The translations under genes were made by a program, and so were the position numbers. From assembly GCF_937988725.1 (NCBI RefSeq), contig NZ_CALKHS010000010.1, positions 744,001 through 808,000 on the forward strand: a DNA stretch of 64,000 nt. The letters run 5' to 3'. Numbering within the stretch: the stretch's first letter is position 1; the number at the start of each line of letters is the position of its first letter. Below the pieces are notes generated by a model. The model had not been told where the DNA came from and did not search any database. It saw nothing but the letters and a program-made list of their open reading frames with translations. This document shows positions 44,745 to 53,632 of the stretch, piece by piece. This DNA comes from an uncultured Castellaniella sp. Lineage in GTDB: Bacteria > Pseudomonadota > Gammaproteobacteria > Burkholderiales > Burkholderiaceae_B.

Positions 44745-45967
44745 CACGATTCAAACTGCTCGATTCCTGCTGCGGCGACGCCGACAATACCCTGGCCCGC
44801 CGGCGCCAGTTCCTGAAGCTGTCGGCCATGTTCACCGCCGCCGGCGCGCTGCCGCTGCTGCAGGCCGGCCGCGCGGCCCACGCCGCCGAACCCGACGCGC
44901 CCGTGCGCATCGGCTACCTGCCGATCACCGACGCCACGCCGCTGCTGGTCGCCCATCACAACGGCCTGTTCGAAAAGCAGGGGCTCAAGGTCGAGCAGCC
45001 CCGGCGCTTTCGCAGCTGGTCGCAGATCGTCGAAGCCTTCCTGAGCGGCCAGGTCAACGTGGTCCACCTGCTGATGCCCATGACCATCTGGTCGCGCTAC
45101 GGCAGCAAGTCGCCCGCCAAAGTCGTCGCCTGGAACCACACGGAAGGCTCCTGCCTGACCGTCCTGCCCGACGTCAACACGCTGGAAGACCTGGGCGGCA
45201 CCACGGTGGCCATCCCCTTCTGGTATTCGGTGCACAACATCGTGCTGCAGGCGATCCTGCGCCAGGCCGGACTGGAATTCATCAACGAAGGCGAGCCGAC
45301 GAAGAAGCAGGTGAAACTGGTCGTCATGTCGCCCGGCGACATGCTGCCCGCCCTGGGCAGCAAGCGGATTTCCGGCTACATCGTGGCCGAACCCTTCAAC
45401 GCCAAGGCCGAAGAGCTGGGCGTGGGCAAGGTCTGGCGCTTTACCGGCGACGTCTGGCGCAACCACGCCTGCTGCGTGGTCACCATGCACGAACGCGACC
45501 TGCAGGAACGCCCGGAATGGTCGCAGAAAGTGGTCAACGGCATCGTCCAGGCCCAGGCCTGGGTGCGCGGCCACCGCGAGGACACGGTCAAGATCCTGGC
45601 GCGCAACAACCCGGCCGCCTACACGCCGCACGAGGCCTCGACCCTGGCGCGCGTGCTGCTGCCCTCGGCCGAGCGCGACGCCGCCTACGCGAAGAGCGGC
45701 GCCATCCGCCACGCCGACTGGAACGAACTGCGCATCGATTTCCGTCCCTATCCCTACCCCAGCTACACCGAGAAACTGGTGTCGCTGCTGAAGGACACCT
45801 ACGTCCTGGGCGAAAACGCCTTCCTGAAGAACCTGGATCCCGCCCATGTCGCCCGCGACCTGGTCGACGACCGCTACGTGCGCAAGGCGATCGAAGCGCA
45901 AGGCGGCCTGTCGGCCTTCGGCGTCGAGGGCGGCTATACCCGCACGGAAACTTTCGAGGTCAGCTGA
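44741..45967 (+). CDS. Binding protein of the nitrate/sulfonate-type importer (Tat signal)
   Basis: This 408-residue periplasmic protein has a twin-arginine signal (RRRQFLKLS, then a hydrophobic stretch ending near HAAEP), so it is exported folded, perhaps with a cofactor. The fold is the NMT1/SsuA type (VRIGYLPITDATPLLVAHHNGLFEKQGLKVE). The segment before the signal contains CCGDADN of unknown use. The ATG overlaps the ATPase stop, and its stop shares a base with the permease start (TGATG). The ligand may be an organosulfonate, sulfate ester, nitrate or cyanate. Confidence 0.86.
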   Translation: MTRFKLLDSCCGDADNTLARRRQFLKLSAMFTAAGALPLLQAGRAAHAAEPDAPVRIGYLPITDATPLLVAHHNGLFEKQGLKVEQPRRFRSWSQIVEAFLSGQVNVVHLLMPMTIWSRYGSKSPAKVVAWNHTEGSCLTVLPDVNTLEDLGGTTVAIPFWYSVHNIVLQAILRQAGLEFINEGEPTKKQVKLVVMSPGDMLPALGSKRISGYIVAEPFNAKAEELGVGKVWRFTGDVWRNHACCVVTMHERDLQERPEWSQKVVNGIVQAQAWVRGHREDTVKILARNNPAAYTPHEASTLARVLLPSAERDAAYAKSGAIRHADWNELRIDFRPYPYPSYTEKLVSLLKDTYVLGENAFLKNLDPAHVARDLVDDRYVRKAIEAQGGLSAFGVEGGYTRTETFEVS

Positions 45968-46743
45968 TGAGCTCCCGTTCCTCCGCCCTGTCGTCCCGCC
46001 AGCGCCTGCTGCTCAGCCTGGGCGGCCTGCTGACGCTCCTGCTGCTGTGGGCCGCCGGCATCGGTCTGCTGGGCCAGGACCTCGCCATGGCGCGCCTGTT
46101 CGCGCCCGGCCAGGCGCTGCCCAGCCTGGCGCACCTGATCGCGGACAACCAGCTGACCCTGCACACCCTGGTCAGCCTGCGACGCGTGGCGGTGGGCCTG
46201 TTCTGGGCGCTGGTGTTCGGCATTCCGCTGGGGCTGGCCATCGGCCTGTCCCGCCGCCTGGAATCCGCGACCAGCGGCGCCTTCCAGTTCCTGCGCATGA
46301 TCTCGCCGCTGTCCTGGATGCCGATCGCCGTGATGCTGTTCGGCGTGGGCGACGCGCCGATCTATTTCCTGCTGAGCTTCGCCGCAGTCTGGCCCATCAT
46401 CCTGAACACCAGCGCCGGCGTGCGCCAGCTGGACGCCCGCTGGCTGATGCTGGCCCGCAGCCTGAGCGCCACCCGCGCCGAAATTCTCTGGAAGATCGTG
46501 ATCCCCGGTTCCCTGGGCCACATGCTGACCGGCCTGCGCCTGGCCATCGGCATCGTCTGGATCATCCTGGTGCCCTGCGAAATGCTGGGCGTCAGTTCCG
46601 GCCTGGGTTACTTCATTCTGGATACCCGCGACCGCCTGGCCTATTCCGAACTGATGGCCGTCATCATCCTGATCGGCGCCCTGGGATTCACCCTGGACGC
46701 CACCGCCCAGCGCCTGCACCGGCGCTGGGGGCGCGGGCGCTGA
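45967..46743 (+). CDS. ABC importer permease (SsuC/TauC/NrtB type)
   Basis: This 258-residue inner-membrane protein has six predicted helices and an EAA-type loop (LMLARSLSATRAEILWKIVIPGSLGHMLTGLRLA) that docks the ATPase. It is the last gene of the five-gene operon and runs directly into the convergent end of uvrD, with stop codons adjacent. Confidence 0.88.
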   Translation: MSSRSSALSSRQRLLLSLGGLLTLLLLWAAGIGLLGQDLAMARLFAPGQALPSLAHLIADNQLTLHTLVSLRRVAVGLFWALVFGIPLGLAIGLSRRLESATSGAFQFLRMISPLSWMPIAVMLFGVGDAPIYFLLSFAAVWPIILNTSAGVRQLDARWLMLARSLSATRAEILWKIVIPGSLGHMLTGLRLAIGIVWIILVPCEMLGVSSGLGYFILDTRDRLAYSELMAVIILIGALGFTLDATAQRLHRRWGRGR

Positions 46744-49107
46744 TCAGCCCAGGATATCCAGCTTCGCCACGCCCAGCGCCAGGGTTTTGGTGCCGACATC
46801 ATGGAACTCGATGCGGGCCTGGGCCTCGGCGCCGGAACCGCTCAGGGACACGATGGTGCCTTCGCCGAAGCGGCCGTGGCGCACAGTGGCGCCAATGCGG
46901 AAACACTGATCTCCGACTGTGACGTCGGGCGTGCGAGTGCGCGGCACGCGCGGCGCAAAGCTGCTGCCGCCATCGCCCTGCCATCCTCCCGCCCCACGCC
47001 TGAAAGCGCCGCGCCACGCGGGCTGCTGTTCCGGCGCCGTCGCGCGCTGGCGCGGCGTGATCCACTTCAGATCCTGTTCGGGGATTTCATCCAGGAACCG
47101 CGAGCGCAACGCGTAGCGCGTCTGGCCATGCAGCATGCGGCTTTGCGCCAAGGTCAGCGTCAGGCGTTCGCGCGCCCGCGTGATGGCCACGTACATCAGG
47201 CGCCGTTCCTCTTCCAGGCCGCCGGCGTCCAGCAGACTGTTTTCATGCGGGAACAGGCCTTCTTCCAGACCGGTGATGAACACGACGTCGAATTCCAGGC
47301 CCTTGGCGGCATGCACGGTCATCAGCTGCACCGCGTCTTCGCCCGCCTGCGCCTGGTTGTCGCCCGCCTCCAGCGACGCGTGGCTGAGAAAAGCGCCCAG
47401 CGGCGACATCACGGCGGGCGGCGCGACGCCCGCATCGAAGCCGGGATCAGCCGACGGGAAGGCTTCGGCGGCCGGCGCCGCGTCCGAAGCGGCGTTCGCC
47501 GCCCCCAGATCGACGGCCTCCGGCGTCACGCCGCCTGCGCCGAATTCCGGAATCCTGCCCGCCACCAGGCCCTGCAGGCCGGCTTCCGCGACGAAGGCGG
47601 CGGCCGCATTGACCAGTTCCTGCAGGTTGTCCAACCGGTCCTGCCCCTCGCGGTCGGCCCGGTAGTGGGCCTCCAGGCCGCTGTGATGCACCACGTGGCC
47701 GATCAGTTCCGGCAGATCCAGGGACTGGGCGGCCTCGGCCATCTCGCGGATCAGGGTCGCGAAACGGGCCAGGCTGCCGCCGCCCTTGCCCGGCACGTAG
47801 GCGACGGCGCCGGCCAGGCTGGTGCCGTACTGCGCGGCCGCGTCGGCCTGCTGTTCCAGTGTCCGCGCGCCGATGCCGCGCGTGGGGAAATTCACCACCC
47901 GCATCCAGGAGGTGTCGTCGTGCGGATTGTCGATCAGGCGCAGATAGGCCAGGACATGCTTGATTTCCTGGCGCTCGAAGAAGCGCTGGCCGCCATACAC
48001 GCGATACGGCACGCGGGCGGAAAACAGGGCGTGTTCGATGGGCCGCGATTGCGCGTTGCTGCGATACAGCACGGCAATCTGGTGCGCCGGCCGGCCCTCG
48101 CGCAACAGGGCCCGGATCTCGTCGACCAGCCACTGGGCCTCCATCTGGTCGGAGGCCTGTTCCACCACGCGCAGGGGTTCGCCGTCGCCCGCCTCGGTCC
48201 ACAGGTTCTTGCCCAGGCGGTGGGCATTGTGCGCGATCAGGGCGTTGGCGGCGTCCAGGATGTGGCCGTGGGAGCGGTAATTCTGTTCCAGGCGGATGAC
48301 GTTGCCGTGCGCATGGCGCTGCTCGAAATCCGCCATATTGCCGACGTTCGCCCCCCGGAAGGCGTAGATGGACTGGTCGTCGTCGCCCACCGCGAAGACG
48401 GGCGTCAAGTTGCCCGCCAGCAGCATCAGCCAGCGGTACTGCAGCACGTTCGTATCCTGGAACTCATCGACCAGGATATGCTGGAAACGCCGCTGGTAAT
48501 GTTCGCGGATCGTGGCCTCGCGCTGCAGCAGTTCGTAGGCCCGCAGCAGCAGTTCGCCGAAGTCCACCACGCCCTCGCGCTCGCACTGGTCCTGATAGCG
48601 CTGGTACAGGTCCGCCAGCCGCCGCGCATGGTTGTCATGCACGTCCAGGTCCTTGGGACGCAGACCGTCTTCCTTGGCGCCGTTGATCATGCGCTGCACG
48701 TCGCGCGGCGGGAAGCGCTCGTCATCCACGCCGTTGGCCTTGAGCATGCGCTTGATGGCCGACAACTGATCGGCGCTGTCCAGGATCTGGAAGGTCTGCG
48801 GCAGGCCGGCCTCGCGGAAATGCGCCCGCAGCAGGCGGTTGCACAGGCCGTGGAAGGTGCCGACCCACATGCCGCGCGTATTGATGGGCAGCAGGGCCGA
48901 CAGCCGCGACAGCATTTCGCGGGCGGCCTTGTTGGTGAAGGTGACGGCCAGCAGGCCGAAGGGGCCGACCTGGCCCGTCTGGATCAGCCACGCCATGCGC
49001 GTGGTCAGCACCCGGGTCTTGCCGCTGCCCGCCCCCGCGAGGACGAGAGCATGCTGCGCCGGCAGGGTGACGGCGGCGCGTTGTTGTTCGTTCAGACCTT
49101 CAATCAT
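46744..49107 (-). CDS. uvrD: DNA helicase II (UvrD/PcrA)
   Basis: UvrD is a superfamily 1 3'-5' helicase that removes UvrC-bound oligomers and mismatch-repair excision strands. The 787 residues show the Q-motif LNEQQRAAV, Walker A LAGAGSGKTRVLT (motif I), motif II ILVDEFQDTN, motif III GDDDQSIYAFRGA, VTFTNKAAREML (Ia), and motifs V-VI VQLMTVHAAKGLEF and VAITRARERLTL. A Pro/Ala-rich insertion (about 535-570) is unusual. The C-terminus has the Tudor-like fold. Its ATG overlaps the desaturase stop by 4 bp (ATGA). Confidence 0.93.
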   Translation of the reverse strand: MIEGLNEQQRAAVTLPAQHALVLAGAGSGKTRVLTTRMAWLIQTGQVGPFGLLAVTFTNKAAREMLSRLSALLPINTRGMWVGTFHGLCNRLLRAHFREAGLPQTFQILDSADQLSAIKRMLKANGVDDERFPPRDVQRMINGAKEDGLRPKDLDVHDNHARRLADLYQRYQDQCEREGVVDFGELLLRAYELLQREATIREHYQRRFQHILVDEFQDTNVLQYRWLMLLAGNLTPVFAVGDDDQSIYAFRGANVGNMADFEQRHAHGNVIRLEQNYRSHGHILDAANALIAHNAHRLGKNLWTEAGDGEPLRVVEQASDQMEAQWLVDEIRALLREGRPAHQIAVLYRSNAQSRPIEHALFSARVPYRVYGGQRFFERQEIKHVLAYLRLIDNPHDDTSWMRVVNFPTRGIGARTLEQQADAAAQYGTSLAGAVAYVPGKGGGSLARFATLIREMAEAAQSLDLPELIGHVVHHSGLEAHYRADREGQDRLDNLQELVNAAAAFVAEAGLQGLVAGRIPEFGAGGVTPEAVDLGAANAASDAAPAAEAFPSADPGFDAGVAPPAVMSPLGAFLSHASLEAGDNQAQAGEDAVQLMTVHAAKGLEFDVVFITGLEEGLFPHENSLLDAGGLEEERRLMYVAITRARERLTLTLAQSRMLHGQTRYALRSRFLDEIPEQDLKWITPRQRATAPEQQPAWRGAFRRGAGGWQGDGGSSFAPRVPRTRTPDVTVGDQCFRIGATVRHGRFGEGTIVSLSGSGAEAQARIEFHDVGTKTLALGVAKLDILG

Positions 49108-50312
49108 GCAGCATAGGAGCGTAGTCGATACGCGAATTGTTCCAGGCCCTCGATGCCGCTGGCCTGCGCCCGCTGGCACCAGGCCCGCAAATCGGCCAGC
49201 AACTGGTCGCTGCTGGCGCTGGAGGATTCCCACAGGGCCGTCAGTTCGCGGCGCATCTGCAGCAGTGTGGACAGGGCCGGCGCCGCGGACAGCACGTGCG
49301 CCACCTGGGCCTGCCCGACAGGCGCCGGCGCCTGCGGATCGCGCACCAGCCATTTCCTGCATTGCCGCAGCAACTGGCGTTCGGCCAGGCAGCGGCGCAG
49401 TTTCAGGGCCTTGAGTTCGTGCGCCACAGTGGCCTTGACCATGCGGGAATAGCGGGCCAGAACGTCGTAGCGGTGGGCGATGATGCCCTGAAGCTGATCC
49501 TGGCCGAGGGATTCGATGGCCACCGGCCCACCGGCCTGCCACTGCAGGCGCGGCGCCACGCGGCGCACCTGCGCCAGGCGCAGGGCCTGCAGCACCCGGA
49601 TATACCCCCAGCCCAGGTCGATTTCGTACCATCTGGACGAGAACTTCGCCGAGGTGCCGTAGGCGTGGTGGTTGTTGTGCAGTTCCTCGCCGCCGATCAG
49701 CAGGCCCCAGGGCGACACGTTGGTGCTGTCGTCCGGGCAGGCGAAATTGCGGTAGCCCCAGGCATGCCCCAGGCCGTTGACCACGCCGGCGGCCCAGAAC
49801 GGAATCCAGGCCATCTGCACGGCCCAGATGGTCAGGCCGATCACGCCGAACAGCGCCAGATCGATCGCCAGCATCAGGCCGATGCCCAGCAGGTTATGGC
49901 GGCGGTACAGATGCCGTTCCAGCCAGTCGTCGGGTGTGCCGTGGCTGTAGCGCCGCAGGGTTTCCTCGTTCTGCGCCTCGTCGCGATACAGTTCCGCGCC
50001 CCGGAAGAACACCTGCGCCAGGCCGAAGACGGCCGGCGAATGAGGGTCGCCCTCGCGTTCGCATTTGGCGTGGTGCTTGCGGTGGATGGCGACCCATTCG
50101 CGCGTGATCATGCCCGTGGTCAGCCACAGCCAGAACCGGAAGAAATGCACCACGGCCGGGTGCAGGTCCACCCCCCGGTGCGCCTGGCTGCGGTGCAGGT
50201 ACAGGGTGACGGCCACGATGGTGACGTGGGTCAGGACCAGGGTGACGGCCAGCAAGGCCCAGGGGCCCAGCTGCAGGACGCCGCCCTGCAAAAAGGATAG
50301 CCAGGTATTCAT
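49104..50312 (-). CDS. Acyl-CoA delta-9-type fatty acid desaturase
   Basis: This is a 402-residue di-iron membrane desaturase. The three histidine boxes are HRSQAH, HRKHH and HNNHH (GGEELHNNHHAYG), with hydrophobic helices between them. The C-terminal 130 residues after the last box are helical and polar, longer than in short desaturases. It introduces a double bond into acyl chains, probably as part of membrane fluidity control. The ATG at 50312 was chosen because upstream codons have no similarity. The stop overlaps the uvrD start. Confidence 0.88.
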   Translation of the reverse strand: MNTWLSFLQGGVLQLGPWALLAVTLVLTHVTIVAVTLYLHRSQAHRGVDLHPAVVHFFRFWLWLTTGMITREWVAIHRKHHAKCEREGDPHSPAVFGLAQVFFRGAELYRDEAQNEETLRRYSHGTPDDWLERHLYRRHNLLGIGLMLAIDLALFGVIGLTIWAVQMAWIPFWAAGVVNGLGHAWGYRNFACPDDSTNVSPWGLLIGGEELHNNHHAYGTSAKFSSRWYEIDLGWGYIRVLQALRLAQVRRVAPRLQWQAGGPVAIESLGQDQLQGIIAHRYDVLARYSRMVKATVAHELKALKLRRCLAERQLLRQCRKWLVRDPQAPAPVGQAQVAHVLSAAPALSTLLQMRRELTALWESSSASSDQLLADLRAWCQRAQASGIEGLEQFAYRLRSYAA

Positions 50313-50389
50313 GGTGTTCGAGTGGGTGTCCGCGGATTCGGGGAATGCTTTCAGTGTAGACCACGGGGGCCCGCACGGGAAGAATGGGT

Positions 50390-50417
50390 GTCGCGCCCGG
50401 CGCGAGCCGGGCGCGAC
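50390..50417 (-). terminator. 12-bp perfect hairpin after rsmB
   Basis: GTCGCGCCCGGC pairs with GCCGGGCGCGAC around a GCGA tetraloop, 7 bp after the rsmB stop on the minus strand. The sequence after it is only weakly T-rich, so it may be a transcription end or an RNA-stabilising stem. Confidence 0.55.
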
Positions 50418-50424
50418 TGCCCCG

Positions 50425-51930
50425 TCAGGCCGGATCGGCCTCCGGATCCGGATCCGCGGCCTGCGCGGCCGGGGATGCCTCGGGGGCGCGGCGCTGCATG
50501 ACGGCGGCAAAGAAGCCGTCCGTGCCATGCACGTCGGGGCGCAAGTGCAGCATCGGCCCGTCCAGGCTCAGTTCGATGCCGCGTTCGCGCAGGATGGCGC
50601 CGGCGTCCAGCAAGGTGAACTCGGGATGCGCGTCCAGGAAGGCCTGCACCTGCTGTTCGTTTTCCTCCGGCAGCAGGCTGCAGCTGGCATAGACCAGCCG
50701 GCCGCCCGGCCGCACGCAGGCGGACGCGTCCTGCAGGATGGCCGCCTGGGTCGCGCGCAGCTGTTCCAGCGATTCGGGATGCTGGCGCCATTTAAGGTCC
50801 GGATTGCGCCGCAGGGTGCCCAGGCCGCTGCAGGGCGCGTCCACCAGCACCCGGTGCGCCTTGCCGCGCAGGCGCTTGACGCGCTGGTCGTGGCGTTCGG
50901 CGATCGCCACCGGGACGATGTTTGACAGGCCGCTGCGGGCGAAGCGCGGCTTGGCCCGCGCCAGGCGGGCGGGCGACACGTCGAAGGCGTACAGGCGCCC
51001 GGTGGAGCGCATCAGCGCCCCCAGCAGCAGCGTCTTGCCCCCGGCTCCGGCGCAGTAGTCGATGACCATCTCCCCGCGCTTGGGGGCGACCAGCGCGGCC
51101 AGCAGCTGGCTGCCCTCGTCCTGCACCTCGATGTCGCCGCGCTCGAAGGAGGCCCAGCGATTCACCGGCGGACGCCCCTGGATGCGGATGCCCCAGGGCG
51201 AATAAGGAGTGGCCTGCGCCGCCCAGCGGGCCTCCGGCCCCTGCGCCCAGGCGGACAGCACGGCGGCCCGGTCCGTCTTGAACGGATTGACGCGCAGGTC
51301 CAGCGGCGCCGGCTGATTCAGGGCCTGCAGCAGGGACTCGGCATCGGCCAGGCCGGCCAGACGCGTTTCCAGCCATTCCGGCACGCTGTAGCGCACGCCG
51401 ACGGGCAGGCTGTCCACCGCGAAGGCCTGGACATAATCCAGCCAGGCGCGTTCGTGCTCGTCCAGCCCCGTGTCCAGCGTGCTGCGCGGCCAGACCGACG
51501 CCAGGCCCAGCACCGCCAGGCGGCGGGTCGCGGCGCCCTGGCCGCTTTCGGCGAACTGCCGGTAGCGGCGCAGGTGGCGCAGCACGTCGAACACGGCTTC
51601 GGCGATTTCCCCCCGGTCGCGCGGCCCGGCATTGCCATGGGCGCGGAACCAGTGCGACAGCACGGCATCGGCCGGGTACTGCCACTGCAGGACTTCGCCC
51701 AGCACCTGGCGGACCTGTTCGATGCGGGCGGCGGCCATGACATAGGGCCGCGCCGGCGCCTGGTCCGCGCCCTGCCGGCTTGCGGGCGAACGCGCGGGGC
51801 GATCCCCCGAAGCGCGCTTCGGAGGACGCTCGCGCCCCGCGGCGCCCTGCGTCCGCCGGTCGTCGGCGCGCCGGGGACGGCTGTCCGAGGGGCGTGTGCG
51901 GGACCGATCCCGCGATTCATTCGTGCTCAT
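50425..51930 (-). CDS. rsmB: 16S rRNA m5C967 methyltransferase (RsmB-type)
   Basis: This NOP2/Sun-family RNA cytosine-5 methyltransferase has 501 residues. The N-terminal 64 residues are very rich in Arg, Ser, Asp and Pro and look disordered. A NusB-like helical domain follows, then the S-adenosylmethionine-binding core (VIDYCAGAGGKTLLLGAL). The catalytic pair is the Cys in VDAPCSGLGTLRRNP and the Cys in YASCSLLPEEN. It is downstream of purN and its ATG lies inside the purN end. RsmB versus RsmF is inferred from the NusB-like domain. Confidence 0.88.
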   Translation of the reverse strand: MSTNESRDRSRTRPSDSRPRRADDRRTQGAAGRERPPKRASGDRPARSPASRQGADQAPARPYVMAAARIEQVRQVLGEVLQWQYPADAVLSHWFRAHGNAGPRDRGEIAEAVFDVLRHLRRYRQFAESGQGAATRRLAVLGLASVWPRSTLDTGLDEHERAWLDYVQAFAVDSLPVGVRYSVPEWLETRLAGLADAESLLQALNQPAPLDLRVNPFKTDRAAVLSAWAQGPEARWAAQATPYSPWGIRIQGRPPVNRWASFERGDIEVQDEGSQLLAALVAPKRGEMVIDYCAGAGGKTLLLGALMRSTGRLYAFDVSPARLARAKPRFARSGLSNIVPVAIAERHDQRVKRLRGKAHRVLVDAPCSGLGTLRRNPDLKWRQHPESLEQLRATQAAILQDASACVRPGGRLVYASCSLLPEENEQQVQAFLDAHPEFTLLDAGAILRERGIELSLDGPMLHLRPDVHGTDGFFAAVMQRRAPEASPAAQAADPDPEADPA

Positions 51931-52609
51931 GACGATCCTGTGATTCAAAAAGTGTGTCGCCCATCCAGGCCCGGTGCTGGACGCCGGCCACCCGTACCCT
52001 GCCGTCCTCTTCCAGCGTCACCCGGCCTTCGGCCAGCCAGCGCAGCACCTGCGCGTACACCCGGTGTTCGACCGGCAGCAGGCGGGCCGCCAGGCTGTCC
52101 GGCGTGTCGGATGCCAGCACGGGAATGACGCCCTGGGCGATGATGGGGCCATGATCCAGCACGGGCGTGACGAAATGCACAGTGCAGCCATGCCACTGCA
52201 CCCCCTGGGCCAGCGCCTGCTGGTGCGTGTGCAGGCCCGGAAACGTCGGCAGCAGGGACGGATGGATGTTGATGACGCGGCCATTGAAATGCCGCACGAA
52301 ATCGTTGCCCAGCACCCGCATGAAGCCGGCCAGCAGGATGACGTCCGGCTCGAGCGCATCCAGCCGGGCCAGCAGGGCCGCATCGAAGGCGTCGCGGCTG
52401 TCGAAGTCCCGATGCGACAGGCATTCGGCCGGCAGGCCCCGGGCGCGCGCCCAGTCCAGCCCCGCCGCATCGGCCCGGTTGGACAGCACGGCGCAGATCC
52501 GCACCGGCAGGCGGTCGGCGGCGACGACGTCCACCAGCGCCTGCATGTTCGAGCCCCGGCCCGAAATCAGGATGACCGCCCGCAACGGCCGTTCGGGGGT
52601 ATGCTCCAT
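51917..52609 (-). CDS. purN: Phosphoribosylglycinamide formyltransferase
   Basis: PurN uses 10-formyltetrahydrofolate to formylate GAR, the third step of purine synthesis. The 230 residues carry AVILISGRGSNMQALVD at the front, the catalytic Asn-His-Asp set (GRVINIHPSLLPTFPG, then TPVLDHGPIIAQ), and the usual substrate loop. An ATG 18 nt upstream is in frame, but GGAGAG precedes the ATG at 52609. It is divergent from ribF and followed by rsmB with a 14-bp overlap. Confidence 0.93.
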   Translation of the reverse strand: MEHTPERPLRAVILISGRGSNMQALVDVVAADRLPVRICAVLSNRADAAGLDWARARGLPAECLSHRDFDSRDAFDAALLARLDALEPDVILLAGFMRVLGNDFVRHFNGRVINIHPSLLPTFPGLHTHQQALAQGVQWHGCTVHFVTPVLDHGPIIAQGVIPVLASDTPDSLAARLLPVEHRVYAQVLRWLAEGRVTLEEDGRVRVAGVQHRAWMGDTLFESQDRHEHE

Positions 52610-52666
52610 GCGCGTGCTCTCCGACATAAAATCAAGGGCTAAACCCGAAATTGTAAACTCTCCGAC

Positions 52667-53632
52667 GTGAAATCCGTTCCCCGCCTCTACCGCGCGCTGC
52701 CCCGGCGCGACACCAGCGCCGCCAGCGCCCTGACCATCGGCAACTTCGACGGCGTGCACCGGGGGCACCAGGCCATCCTGGCGCAAGTGCGCGGCCAGGC
52801 TCAGGCCCGGGGACTGGAGCCCACGGTCATGACCTTCGCACCCCACCCCAGGGCCTTCTTCGCCCGCCGGGGCGGCCGGCCGGAACTCATCCCCACCCAG
52901 ATCAGCAGCCTGCGCGACAAGGTCGCCCTGCTCGCGGACCAGGGCATGCGCCAGATCGTCATCCAGCGCTTCGACCAGCGCCTGGCCGACATGAGCGCGG
53001 AAGACTTCATCCGCCGGCTGCTGGTGCGGGGCCTGAACACCCGCTGGCTGCTGGTGGGCGAGGACTTCCGCTACGGCCACAAGCGCAGCGGCGACATCGA
53101 CCTGCTGCGGCGCATGGGCCGGGAACACGGCTTCACGGTGGAGACCATCGCCGACGTCAACGACGGCCACGGGCAGCGCATTTCCAGTTCGGCCCTGCGC
53201 ACGGCGCTGGCCGTGGGCAATCTGACCCACAGCTGCGAGCTGCTGGGCGGCCCTTTCCGCATCAGCGGCCACGTCGTCCACGGCCAGAAGCTGGGGCGCG
53301 ACCTGGGCTTCCCGACCCTGAACCTGCGCGTTCCCGCGCCCTGCGCGGCGCGTTCCGGCATCTACATCGTGCGGGTGCACGGCCTGAACGGAGCCCCGCT
53401 GCCGGGCGTCGCCAGCCTGGGCGTGCGGCCCACCGTGACCCGCGACGGCCCCCTGCTGCTGGAGACCCACATCCTCGATCAGCAGGTGAACGCCTACGGT
53501 AAACTGGTGTGCGTCGAATTCCTCGAATTTCTGCGCGACGAGGAATCCTTTCCTGACTTAACCACCCTGATCGCCGCCATCCGCCAGGACGTGCAAGGCG
53601 CTCGCGACTATTTCGCCTCCCATGGACTATAG
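52667..53632 (+). CDS. ribF: Bifunctional riboflavin kinase / FMN adenylyltransferase
   Basis: RibF makes FMN and FAD from riboflavin. The N-terminal adenylyltransferase domain has the nucleotide motif GNFDGVHRGHQAIL, and the C-terminal kinase domain has GFPTLNLRVP and the SLGVRPTV motif. The 321 residues start with GTG, which supports modest expression. The stop lies inside ileS (11-bp overlap). Confidence 0.92.
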   Translation: MKSVPRLYRALPRRDTSAASALTIGNFDGVHRGHQAILAQVRGQAQARGLEPTVMTFAPHPRAFFARRGGRPELIPTQISSLRDKVALLADQGMRQIVIQRFDQRLADMSAEDFIRRLLVRGLNTRWLLVGEDFRYGHKRSGDIDLLRRMGREHGFTVETIADVNDGHGQRISSSALRTALAVGNLTHSCELLGGPFRISGHVVHGQKLGRDLGFPTLNLRVPAPCAARSGIYIVRVHGLNGAPLPGVASLGVRPTVTRDGPLLLETHILDQQVNAYGKLVCVEFLEFLRDEESFPDLTTLIAAIRQDVQGARDYFASHGL

